The notes under the pieces were generated by a model, which did not search any database, had not been told where the DNA came from, and worked only from the letters and a program-made list of their open reading frames with translations. From NCBI GenBank assembly GCA_002350855.1, contig DEFM01000002.1, positions 72,467 to 136,466 of the forward strand: a DNA stretch of 64,000 bases, written 5' to 3'. Below, piece after piece: positions 1 through 6,769 of this stretch. Numbering within the stretch: the first letter of the stretch is position 1; every line of letters begins with the position of its first letter. The translations under genes were made by a program, and so were the position numbers. The DNA is from Prevotellaceae bacterium UBA2852 (lineage in GTDB: Bacteria; Bacteroidota; Bacteroidia; Bacteroidales; Bacteroidaceae).

Positions 1-182
1 ACTTCTGCACCATCATCTGTATAGATAGAAATATCAGAAAGTGCAACTACCTGGTCGGTAGCGTAGGCAGGCATACGTTTCTTTGCGTCGTCAATAGTCT
101 CAACTATCAACATTCTGTTTCCTCTTGAAAGGAACTTGTACAATCCTGGTTTGCCAGCGATTGCTAAAATCTCTTTAAGCAT
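1..182 (-). CDS. DUF5606 family protein (partial, N-terminal 60 residues)
   Basis: The reverse complement from 182 reads an open frame beginning MLKEILAIAGKPGLYK and runs off the window edge. The opening (LKEILAISGKPGLYK-type) and the later IYTDD segment match the small Bacteroidetes-specific DUF5606 family as I remember it. The function of that family is not established. It lies downstream of coaE in the same direction, so it is probably the distal gene of the nusB-yajC-ybbR-coaE operon, after a 67-base gap holding short T-rich repeats. The C-terminus is outside the window. Confidence 0.75.
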   Translation of the reverse strand, partial: MLKEILAIAGKPGLYKFLSRGNRMLIVETIDDAKKRMPAYATDQVVALSDISIYTDDGAE

Positions 183-249
183 AAGTTATTTGAGTTTTTG
201 AGTTTTTAAGTTATTGAGTTCTTTTATTATTCGGTACTATCGTTAAACA
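183..249. repeat. Short tandem A/T-rich repeats between coaE and DUF5606
   Basis: The gap contains tandem copies of gagtttttgag/gagtttttaag (about 188-222) and then cattaaa repeated twice (about 245-260). The same gagttttt/aagtt words recur at 24399-24416, 26139-26173 and 26281-26298, always between genes. No terminator or promoter with a good consensus is visible here. This looks like microrepeat spacer sequence. Confidence 0.5.
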
Positions 250-861
250 TTAAACATTAAACGATTTAATTATCGATTTAATCTGTTCGTCCAACGGGCT
301 ATCTCCATCATTAACAATCACAAAATGACAGAACTCCCTGATTTCGTCATCGGCCGACTGCTGGCGAATACGTGCTTCTATCCTTTCGGGAGTAGTATTA
401 TCACGCTTTATCACTCTTTGGATGCGCACATCGAGAGGTGCGGTAACTCCAATCACGGCATCGAGGGAATCAAGAAAACCAGCTTCCTTGAAAATGGCTG
501 ATTCCACAAATACAATGTCCGAATCCTGCTCTTCTGCCCATCTTAGGAAGTCGTTCTTCACTACCGGATGCACAATGGAATTGATGATGCCTGTATGTTC
601 TGCGGAAGCGAAAATATACTTCTCCACAACCGGTTTGTTCAGCACCAGGCTTCCTTCATTATCTTTGACATAGACCTGATTCCCGAGCAATTCTGTCAAA
701 CGGCTGATAATTATCCTGTCGGAAACCATAAGTTCCTTTGCCCTTTGGTCGCAGAAATAGACAGGATAGCCCATCTGCTCAATTATCTTGCAGACGAAAC
801 TCTTTCCGCTGCCTATTCCACCCGTTACACCAACTTTGAAGGGCTTACCGCTCCTATTCAT
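250..861 (-). CDS. coaE: Dephospho-CoA kinase
   Basis: Last step of coenzyme A synthesis: ATP-dependent phosphorylation of the 3'-OH of dephospho-CoA in the cytoplasm. The P-loop GGIGSGKS lies at about residues 14-21, and the lid region carries the R-I-E-A-R-I-R-Q-Q segment typical of CoaE. The total of about 203 residues is the usual family length. I chose the start at 861 (MNRSGK) because an AGGAG sequence sits 8 bases upstream and it avoids overlap with ybbR. An in-frame ATG at 876 would add five residues and overlap ybbR by 14 bases. It is part of the minus-strand operon after ybbR. Confidence 0.93.
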   Translation of the reverse strand: MNRSGKPFKVGVTGGIGSGKSFVCKIIEQMGYPVYFCDQRAKELMVSDRIIISRLTELLGNQVYVKDNEGSLVLNKPVVEKYIFASAEHTGIINSIVHPVVKNDFLRWAEEQDSDIVFVESAIFKEAGFLDSLDAVIGVTAPLDVRIQRVIKRDNTTPERIEARIRQQSADDEIREFCHFVIVNDGDSPLDEQIKSIIKSFNV

Positions 862-862
862 C

Positions 863-1837
863 TCAGCGCTCCTCATGCTCTATCACCACATCAACACGTG
901 CCGGATTAATCTTCACATTGCCTACACCATCGGGGCAATGTCGCATAATCACAGCACATTGATGGTCATCAGGTCGTATGTCGTTATAGTCAACACAGAG
1001 CACGAAATCTTCTGATTTCACCTGATTGTACATCGAGGAACTGACTCTGAAAGTCACATCAACGGTGAGAGGGAAAGTACGGAGGATTTCATGCTGAGGC
1101 ACATTCTCGCTGTAAATAGGCACAGAGAGCGTTTTGTTTGTAAACAAATCCACGCATACGGTCACGTCCACGCTGTCGGGCACACATTTCACACCCTTTG
1201 GGGCAGAAAGCGCCAATCGCATCACAGTAGTGTCTTGCAGATTGGTAAGTACTCGCCGTTCGGTGTAAATTGTGGTAATTGTGTCAAACAGATAAGCTGG
1301 AGCATAGATGTCCACGAACGTGGGTTCTATCGTCACTCCGCACTGGACATGCTTCTCGTCAGACTCAGCCCTGCCGTTGAAAACTATCGGCACATAGCGG
1401 TGTTCGCCTGTTGAATAGAACACTTCAAGAGTAGCGGGATTGATGGAATTGAACGTAAGTGAGCGGCCCAGCTGATTAGTCAGCAATCGTCTCCACAACG
1501 TATTGTCAATCAATATCCTTCCGTCCTCTTTGGTTAGAGTAGTGAAGTCGATTTCAATAGTGCGTAAAGTAGACTTTGTGATGTAGTTGATGATGTCATA
1601 CCCCCTTCCACTAACATTCACATTCACCTTCTCCGGAATCTTCGAAGTAATGATAATATTGTGAGGAACATTGGTCAGCCGCAGTTCAAAGTCAACATTC
1701 GTGGAAGTATATTCCTTGAATGTCTGCATAAACCAGAAGGCTATCGCGACAAGGAGGAATGCTAAAAACACAAGAAGTTCACGGTTGACCTTAATCAGCC
1801 GCAAACTTCTCCGTATTTTCGTCCACGTTTTTCCCAT
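863..1837 (-). CDS. YbbR/CdaR-like membrane-anchored protein
   Basis: A protein of 324 residues with a short basic N-terminus, one transmembrane helix at about residues 21-40 and an extracytoplasmic region made of YbbR-type beta-domain repeats (R-G-Y-D and I-x-P-A-x-V-x-V motifs recur). Firmicute relatives (CdaR) regulate the diadenylate cyclase CdaA. In Bacteroidetes the protein is regularly found between yajC and coaE, as here, and its role there is not settled. The 23-base gap after yajC and adjacency to coaE imply cotranscription. The family call is firm; the function is inference. Confidence 0.82.
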   Translation of the reverse strand: MGKTWTKIRRSLRLIKVNRELLVFLAFLLVAIAFWFMQTFKEYTSTNVDFELRLTNVPHNIIITSKIPEKVNVNVSGRGYDIINYITKSTLRTIEIDFTTLTKEDGRILIDNTLWRRLLTNQLGRSLTFNSINPATLEVFYSTGEHRYVPIVFNGRAESDEKHVQCGVTIEPTFVDIYAPAYLFDTITTIYTERRVLTNLQDTTVMRLALSAPKGVKCVPDSVDVTVCVDLFTNKTLSVPIYSENVPQHEILRTFPLTVDVTFRVSSSMYNQVKSEDFVLCVDYNDIRPDDHQCAVIMRHCPDGVGNVKINPARVDVVIEHEER

Positions 1838-1860
1838 GTAGGATTACGGATTTACCCGAT

Positions 1861-2226
1861 TTATCGTTGAACAGCCTGAGAAGAATCTGCGTAAACGTAG
1901 TTACGGTCTACCTGGATAGCAACTCCTTTTGCTATTTCGATAGTAACGTAGTTCTCACCTTTGTTCAGATCCTTGATAGTGCCATAGAGACCACCGGCAG
2001 TAACCACCTTTGTACCTATGTCAAGCTTGTTGCGGAATTCCTGCAATTCTTTCTGACGCTTGCGCTGAGGACGGATCATGAAGAAATACATGATTGCAAA
2101 CATAGCAACAAGCATGAGAAGCATTGAAGTCATGCCTCCTCCAGCTTGTGGCTGTCCTGAAGCAGAGCTACCAGCCGCAGCACCTGCTGCAGCACCATCT
2201 AAAAGATTGATTAATAAGAGATTCAT
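1861..2226 (-). CDS. yajC: Preprotein translocase subunit YajC
   Basis: A small inner-membrane partner of SecD/SecF in the Sec translocon. The 121-residue protein has a Gly/Ala/Ser-rich N-terminus, one transmembrane helix at about residues 35-53 and then the diagnostic R-P-Q-R-K-R-Q-K-E segment. The C-terminal half has the G-x-x-V-x-T-x-x-G-x-x-G-x-I pattern of YajC. It lies 32 bases after nusB and 23 before ybbR in the same operon. The N-terminal extension before the helix is longer than in E. coli, which I regard as normal for Bacteroidetes. Confidence 0.93.
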   Translation of the reverse strand: MNLLLINLLDGAAAGAAAGSSASGQPQAGGGMTSMLLMLVAMFAIMYFFMIRPQRKRQKELQEFRNKLDIGTKVVTAGGLYGTIKDLNKGENYVTIEIAKGVAIQVDRNYVYADSSQAVQR

Positions 2227-2258
2227 AATTGTGATTTATTAATTTGTTCAGTTTATTT

Positions 2259-3182
2259 TTACTTCATTATCTTTCCGCTGGCCTTGAGCTGTCTTGCTAC
2301 ATTATCCAGAATTCCGTTGATGTAGCCTGCGCTCTTTTGAGTGCTGTAGTATTTTGAAATCTCTACAAACTCGTTGATTGTAACCGAAACAGGGATGTTC
2401 GGGAAATTGAGAATCTCCGACAAAGCCACCTGCATGATTATCACGTCCATCAATGGCAGACGCTCGAAATCCCAATTACGGGTATTCTGCATTATCATGC
2501 TCTTATACTCGTCTTCATGGAGAATGCTTGTACGAAGCAGCATTATCGCAAATTCCCTGTCTTCTTCATCCTTGAATTCAGGAAGCAGTTCCTGATTCTC
2601 CTGAAGCTGCGGTTCAAACTTCTTGATAGTCTTCAACACGAACGTATCTACAATCTCCTTGTCGTCGTTCCAGTAGAGACTTTGTTCTTCAAGAATTTCA
2701 TCTATGCGTTCATCCTTCATAATGATATTCTTGTAAACCTTGCGCCAGAACTCACGATCATCGTTATAGTCCACGGACACCTTGTTCATGTATTCTTCGT
2801 ATTCATCCAACTGCTTGATGTCGGCATAGAGCTTTCTCAGATAATCGGGATAATTCACCCACAACTGGTTTTGATTTTCCTTGAACTCCAGCAACTGCTT
2901 GTTGACAGCGAGCTGAGCTGCAAACTGATTGTCAATAAACCTGTGGCTGATTGTCTCCACTTTATGAGCAAACTTGTTTATCTGCTCTTTCTGCTCAATC
3001 TCCTCATCCGCATAACGTGTCACATCAGTTATCAGCCAGAGCATATAATTATAAAGATCGTATGCCTTCGACAAACTTTTCTCCAATTCAAGCTCTACGG
3101 AGTTGATGTTCTTACCTGATTGCTGGTAGTAAGAATACATCAACTGAACAATTTTCAGACGTATAAGAGTACGGTTAATCAT
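2259..3182 (-). CDS. nusB: Transcription antitermination factor NusB, long Bacteroidetes form
   Basis: NusB binds boxA RNA with NusE (S10) and supports rRNA antitermination. The 307-residue protein is about twice the length of E. coli NusB. The NusB helical fold is recognisable at the C-terminus (I-x-M-Q-V-A-L-S-E-I-L, then V-S-V-T-I-N-E-F-V-E-I-S-K-Y-Y-S and the F-x-N-G-I-L-D-like G-Y-I-N-G-I-L-D). The N-terminal half is an acidic helical extension common to Bacteroidetes. It is the first gene of its operon, and a TAACTTTG -7 element lies 36 bases upstream. Confidence 0.9.
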   Translation of the reverse strand: MINRTLIRLKIVQLMYSYYQQSGKNINSVELELEKSLSKAYDLYNYMLWLITDVTRYADEEIEQKEQINKFAHKVETISHRFIDNQFAAQLAVNKQLLEFKENQNQLWVNYPDYLRKLYADIKQLDEYEEYMNKVSVDYNDDREFWRKVYKNIIMKDERIDEILEEQSLYWNDDKEIVDTFVLKTIKKFEPQLQENQELLPEFKDEEDREFAIMLLRTSILHEDEYKSMIMQNTRNWDFERLPLMDVIIMQVALSEILNFPNIPVSVTINEFVEISKYYSTQKSAGYINGILDNVARQLKASGKIMK

Positions 3183-3217
3183 AATAATTCAAAAAACACC
3201 TTTTTTGTTTCAATTTG

Positions 3218-3225
3218 CAAAGTTA
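3218..3225 (-). promoter_or_regulatory. Likely -7 element for the nusB operon
   Basis: On the minus strand this reads TAACTTTG, an exact match to the Bacteroidetes -7 consensus TAnnTTTG, 36 bases before the nusB start. No TTTG is found 19-21 bases upstream, so the -33 box is weak or absent. Confidence 0.5.
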
Positions 3226-3384
3226 GGAATTTTTGCGATAATCTACGCATAAAACAAAAAATCATTTCAAAAATCAAAAAAAATACCGCTGGAATTTCAT
3301 CAAATAAAAAAAAACAAGCAACTTTGCAAACACATAAACAACTAAACTAAATATATTAATCAAAATCATCCCCGCAACCAATAG

Positions 3385-3440
3385 CAGGTAACTATTCCTC
3401 CCCATTACGGGGGAGGTGCCTGAAAGGCGGAGGGGGTCTT
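3385..3440 (+). repeat. G/C-rich dispersed repeat, copy 1
   Basis: Contains GTAACTA-TTCCTCCCC, then GGGGGAGG, then GGAGGGGGTCTTT: the same order of blocks as the copies at 5463-5524, 10431-10494 and 14799-14857. The blocks form a C-run/G-run stem. Its 3' edge lies 14 bases before the start of the PUR-like gene, so it supplies a purine-rich stretch upstream of that ATG. Confidence 0.75.
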
Positions 3441-3454
3441 TAAAACTCAAACTG

Positions 3455-3832
3455 ATGAACGAGCAAGACAAAGATTTCGTCTTCTCCGAGAGCGTGAAGG
3501 CGGGTAAGCGAATCTACTACTTTGATGTAAAGCAGAGTAGAAATGGCGACAAGTACATTGCCATTACAGAGAGTAAGAAAATAATGGAAGGTAGTTTCGA
3601 CAACCCTCGCATTTCTTTTGAAAAGCATAAGATTTTCCTTTACAAGGAAGACTACGACAAATTCACCAATGCACTTCAGAGCGTGCTCAAGGTGGCGAAG
3701 GACGAAATTCCTGTTGCCGAGGCAAGAGCTGAGCAGGAAGCACGAATTGCAGCATTGCGTGCAGAGCAGGGTTATTATCCTGAGACTGAGGAAGCGAAGT
3801 CAGACGATATCAATATCGACATCAACTTCTAA
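3455..3832 (+). CDS. DUF3276 / PUR-alpha-like nucleic-acid-binding protein
   Basis: A small cytoplasmic protein of 125 residues whose opening (about residues 1-75) resembles the PUR domain of the bacterial DUF3276 family: V-F-S-E-S-V-K-A-G-K-R-x-Y-Y-F-D-V-K, then D-K-Y-I-A-I-T-E-S-K and an I-x-F-E-K-H-K segment. The Borrelia member (BpuR) binds DNA and RNA; the role in Bacteroidetes is unproven. An Ala/Glu/Arg-rich tail follows. An open frame extends upstream to 3416, but those 13 codons are translated from the G/C-rich repeat, so I start at the ATG at 3455. A Rho-independent terminator follows at 3859. Confidence 0.85.
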   Translation: MNEQDKDFVFSESVKAGKRIYYFDVKQSRNGDKYIAITESKKIMEGSFDNPRISFEKHKIFLYKEDYDKFTNALQSVLKVAKDEIPVAEARAEQEARIAALRAEQGYYPETEEAKSDDINIDINF

Positions 3833-3858
3833 CTCTGTCAATCACATACATACTTAAT

Positions 3859-3898
3859 GGGAGCAGATGGTACTATCCGTGCCTTCTGCTCCTTTTTT
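3859..3898 (+). terminator. Rho-independent terminator after the PUR-like gene
   Basis: GGAGCAGA pairs with TCTGCTCC over a 17-base loop, followed by six T residues. It separates the PUR-like gene from uxaC. Confidence 0.85.
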
Positions 3899-3920
3899 AT
3901 TGAAAAAACTCAAATTCCTC

Positions 3921-3951
3921 TTGAAAAAGTCAAATCTTTTTCGTTACTTTG
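3921..3951 (+). promoter_or_regulatory. Candidate uxaC promoter
   Basis: TTG at 3921 is followed after 20 bases by TTACTTTG, close to the -33/-7 pattern of Bacteroidetes promoters. It lies about 70 bases before uxaC and after the preceding terminator. The match is imperfect at the TA of the -7 box. Confidence 0.4.
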
Positions 3952-4020
3952 CGCTGATATGGTCATTTTTGCACCAGCGCCTAATCATTTATAATTTGTA
4001 TTTTTTAATTAGTAGAATAT

Positions 4021-5439
4021 ATGAAGACATTTATGGACGAGAACTTCCTGTTGCAAAGCGAAACTGCACAGAAGTTGTATCACGAACATGCGGCTAAGAT
4101 GCCGATTATCGACTACCACTGCCACTTGGTACCTCAGATGGTAGCAGAGAACAAACGTTTTGAAAGCATCACACAGATATGGCTGGGCGGCGACCACTAC
4201 AAATGGCGCGCCATGCGTTCCAACGGTGTGGATGAACGATTCTGCACCGGAAAGGACACAAGCGACTGGGAAAAGTTCGAGAAATGGGCGGAGACAGTTC
4301 CCTACACCTTCCGCAATCCGCTCTACCACTGGACTCACCTTGAGTTGAAGACTGCTTTCGGAATCACAAAGACACTCAATCCTGAGAACGCCCGTGAAAT
4401 CTATGAAGAGTGCAACGAGCAAATCAAGAACGATCCGAAATTCACTCCACGCGGGCTGATGGAACACTACAATGTGGAGACTGTCTGCACCACCGACGAC
4501 CCTGTGGATTCTCTGGAATGGCACAAGGCTGTAGCTGCAGACCCAACCATGAAGACCAAGATGCTTCCTGCATGGCGTCCCGACAAGGCTATGGCTGTTG
4601 AGGTTCCTCAGAATTTCAAGGCATATGTGGAGAAGCTGGCTGAGGTAAGCGGCAAGACCATTAACGGCTTCAACGACTATATTGATGTCCTCCAGGCTCG
4701 CCACGACTTCTTTGCTTCAATGGGCTGCAAGCTCAGCGACCACGGCATTGAGGAATTCTATGCAGAGGACTACTCCGACGCAGAGATAAAAGCCATCTTC
4801 GACAAAGTATTGGCTGGTCAGATTCCTACAGCAGAGGAAGTACTCAAGTTCAAGAGTGCTATGATGTACATCTTTGCCGTTCAGGATGCAGAGGCAGGAT
4901 GGGCACAGCAGTTCCACTATGGTGCCATCCGCGACAATAACTCCAAGATGTTCAAGTTGCTCGGCCCTGACACAGGTTTCGACTCCATCGGAGAGTTCAA
5001 CACTGCAAAGAAGTGCTCTAAGTTCCTTGACCGTCTGAATGCAGAAGGCAAGTTGGCAAAGACAATTCTCTATAATCTTAACCCATGCGCCAATGAGGTG
5101 CTTGCCACCATGCTTGGCAACTTCCAAGACGGCAGCGTTCCAGGAAAGATTCAGTGGGGAAGCGGATGGTGGTTCCTCGACCAGAAGGACGGAATGACAA
5201 AGCAGATGAACGCTCTCTCATTGCTGGGTCTGTTGAGCCGCTTCGTAGGTATGCTGACCGACTCCCGTTCGTTCCTCTCCTACCCTCGCCACGAGTATTT
5301 CCGCCGTATTCTCTGCAACCTCGTCGCTACCGACATAGAGAACGGCGAAGTGCCCTACTCCGGCTATGAGGCTAAGCGAGTAAACCAGATGATTGAGGAC
5401 ATCAGTTACAACAACGCAAAAGAATACTTCCAGTTTTAA
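4021..5439 (+). CDS. uxaC: Glucuronate (uronate) isomerase
   Basis: Interconverts D-glucuronate with D-fructuronate and D-galacturonate with D-tagaturonate, the first cytoplasmic step of hexuronate breakdown. The 472 residues match the usual length. Family features seen are the N-terminal I-I-D-Y-H-C-H-L metal-binding motif (amidohydrolase-type H-x-H) near residue 25, the T-D-D-P-V-D-S-L-x-W-H segment at about residues 160-170, Q-F-H-Y-G-A-I-R-D-N-N near residue 298, and a conserved L-T-D-S-R-S-F near residue 413. It appears to be transcribed alone, after a terminator and with its own promoter candidate. No other pectin or uronate gene is adjacent. Confidence 0.96.
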   Translation: MKTFMDENFLLQSETAQKLYHEHAAKMPIIDYHCHLVPQMVAENKRFESITQIWLGGDHYKWRAMRSNGVDERFCTGKDTSDWEKFEKWAETVPYTFRNPLYHWTHLELKTAFGITKTLNPENAREIYEECNEQIKNDPKFTPRGLMEHYNVETVCTTDDPVDSLEWHKAVAADPTMKTKMLPAWRPDKAMAVEVPQNFKAYVEKLAEVSGKTINGFNDYIDVLQARHDFFASMGCKLSDHGIEEFYAEDYSDAEIKAIFDKVLAGQIPTAEEVLKFKSAMMYIFAVQDAEAGWAQQFHYGAIRDNNSKMFKLLGPDTGFDSIGEFNTAKKCSKFLDRLNAEGKLAKTILYNLNPCANEVLATMLGNFQDGSVPGKIQWGSGWWFLDQKDGMTKQMNALSLLGLLSRFVGMLTDSRSFLSYPRHEYFRRILCNLVATDIENGEVPYSGYEAKRVNQMIEDISYNNAKEYFQF

Positions 5440-5462
5440 TTAATTTATTAAATTCAATTCCG

Positions 5463-5524
5463 CAGTAGGTAACTACTCCTCCCCCTAACGAAGAGTCCAG
5501 GGGGAGGCAAGGGAGGGGGTCTTT
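5463..5524 (+). repeat. G/C-rich dispersed repeat, copy 2
   Basis: GTAGGTAACTACTCCTCCCCC is followed by a short spacer, GGGGGAGGCAAGG and GAGGGGGTCTTT. It has the same block order and orientation as copy 1. It ends two bases before the ATG of the next gene, so its GGAGGGGG block sits about where a Shine-Dalgarno sequence would be. Confidence 0.78.
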
Positions 5525-5526
5525 GT

Positions 5527-6768
5527 ATGAAACACTTGCTCATATCCCTGCTTTCGTTTGTGTGCTCCACCGTGAGCGCACAACAGAGCGGTGTGCTGAT
5601 TGACAATCTGAAAAGCCTGAAAGTGCTGATGGACGGCCAGTGGGACAGCTACCCTGTTGGGCAGCTGGGAAGCGGTCACTATGTGGAGATCTCGTTCGAC
5701 GACCTCCAGCACAACTATGTCCGTTACACCTATAACATCACCCATTGCAATGCCGACTGGACTCCATCGGATTTGCTCACCAGCGACTATATGGACGGTT
5801 TCAACGGCAGCAGGATAGAGACCTATGCTCCGTCGATGAATACGGCGATGCTCTACAACCACTACACCCTGCGTCTGCCCAACGACGATGTGCGGTTGAA
5901 AGTAAGCGGCAACTACCGTGTGGAGATTTTCGAGGACGGTGATGATGAACCTGTAGCTGAGGCCTGCTTCTCCATCGTGGAACCGCGAGTGGGAATTGAA
6001 ATCAGCGTCACAAGCAACACCGATATTGACACCTACAACAGCCATCAGCAGGTAAGCTTCGACATCAACTACTCGTCCTACAGCGTTAACCGTCCCGAGC
6101 AGGAACTCATCCCCATAGTTATGCAGAATCGCAGATGGGACACCCATGTGGAGGATCTCAAGCCAACCTATTTGCGAACAAATACCCTGATATTCAATCA
6201 CAACAAGAAACTGGTTTTCGACGCAGGCAACGAATACCGTCGTTTCGAGATGCTGGACGATCATGTCCCGACCATGCGCATCGAAAGCATGCAGTATCAC
6301 GATCCGCTCTACCATGCCATAGTCATGCAGGACGAGCAGCGCATCAACTACATTTACGATCAGGACCAGGACGGACGCTACTATGTTCGCAATGGTGACG
6401 AACTCGACTACAACACAGAAAGCGACTATTTCATCACACACTTCCAGCTGCTCATTCCCGAACTCAGCGGAGGAAATCTCTACCTCTTCGGAGACTTCTC
6501 AAACGGACGTTTCACGGACGATTACCTGATGCAGTACAATCATGTTGACCATGCCTACGAACTTACCGTTCCATTAAAGCAAGGCTCTTACAACTACATG
6601 TATCTCTTTGTCCCTGAAGGTTCTACTGTGGGAAGTTATGCTGAAACAGAAGGTAATTTCTACCAGACAGAAAACGAATATTCAGTACTGGTTTACCACC
6701 GTCCTTTCGGAGCGCGCTACGACCACCTTGTAGGATTTCAAAAGGTAAAATACTTAGGAAACAACTAA
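5527..6768 (+). CDS. Exported protein with type IX secretion plug-like domain (formerly DUF5103)
   Basis: A protein of 413 residues with an N-terminal signal peptide (about 1-18, ending S-A-Q). The segment H-C-N-A-D-W-T-P-S-D-L followed by D-Y-M-D-G-F and an M-N-T-x-x-x-Y-x-H-Y-T-L-x-x-P stretch is what I associate with the DUF5103 family, now described as a plug of the SprA (T9SS) outer-membrane translocon. The rest is beta-rich, Tyr/Asp-rich extracytoplasmic sequence. The next gene starts one base after its stop, so the two are probably cotranscribed. The plug assignment comes from remembered family naming and should be tested by a profile search. Confidence 0.75.
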   Translation: MKHLLISLLSFVCSTVSAQQSGVLIDNLKSLKVLMDGQWDSYPVGQLGSGHYVEISFDDLQHNYVRYTYNITHCNADWTPSDLLTSDYMDGFNGSRIETYAPSMNTAMLYNHYTLRLPNDDVRLKVSGNYRVEIFEDGDDEPVAEACFSIVEPRVGIEISVTSNTDIDTYNSHQQVSFDINYSSYSVNRPEQELIPIVMQNRRWDTHVEDLKPTYLRTNTLIFNHNKKLVFDAGNEYRRFEMLDDHVPTMRIESMQYHDPLYHAIVMQDEQRINYIYDQDQDGRYYVRNGDELDYNTESDYFITHFQLLIPELSGGNLYLFGDFSNGRFTDDYLMQYNHVDHAYELTVPLKQGSYNYMYLFVPEGSTVGSYAETEGNFYQTENEYSVLVYHRPFGARYDHLVGFQKVKYLGNN

Positions 6769-6769
6769 C

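Noticed and set aside
3416..3454. N-terminal extension of the PUR-like protein from an upstream ATG
   Set aside because: The extra 13 codons come from the dispersed repeat and have no family match; the ATG at 3455 matches the family start.
4009..4704. Open frame on the minus strand opposite uxaC
   Set aside because: It is within the conserved uxaC coding sequence and shows no family motif.
5485..6441. Open frame of 318 codons on the minus strand opposite the plug-domain gene
   Set aside because: It is a shadow of the real gene; the translation has no signal peptide or recognised motif, and the plus-strand frame has a signal peptide and family motifs.
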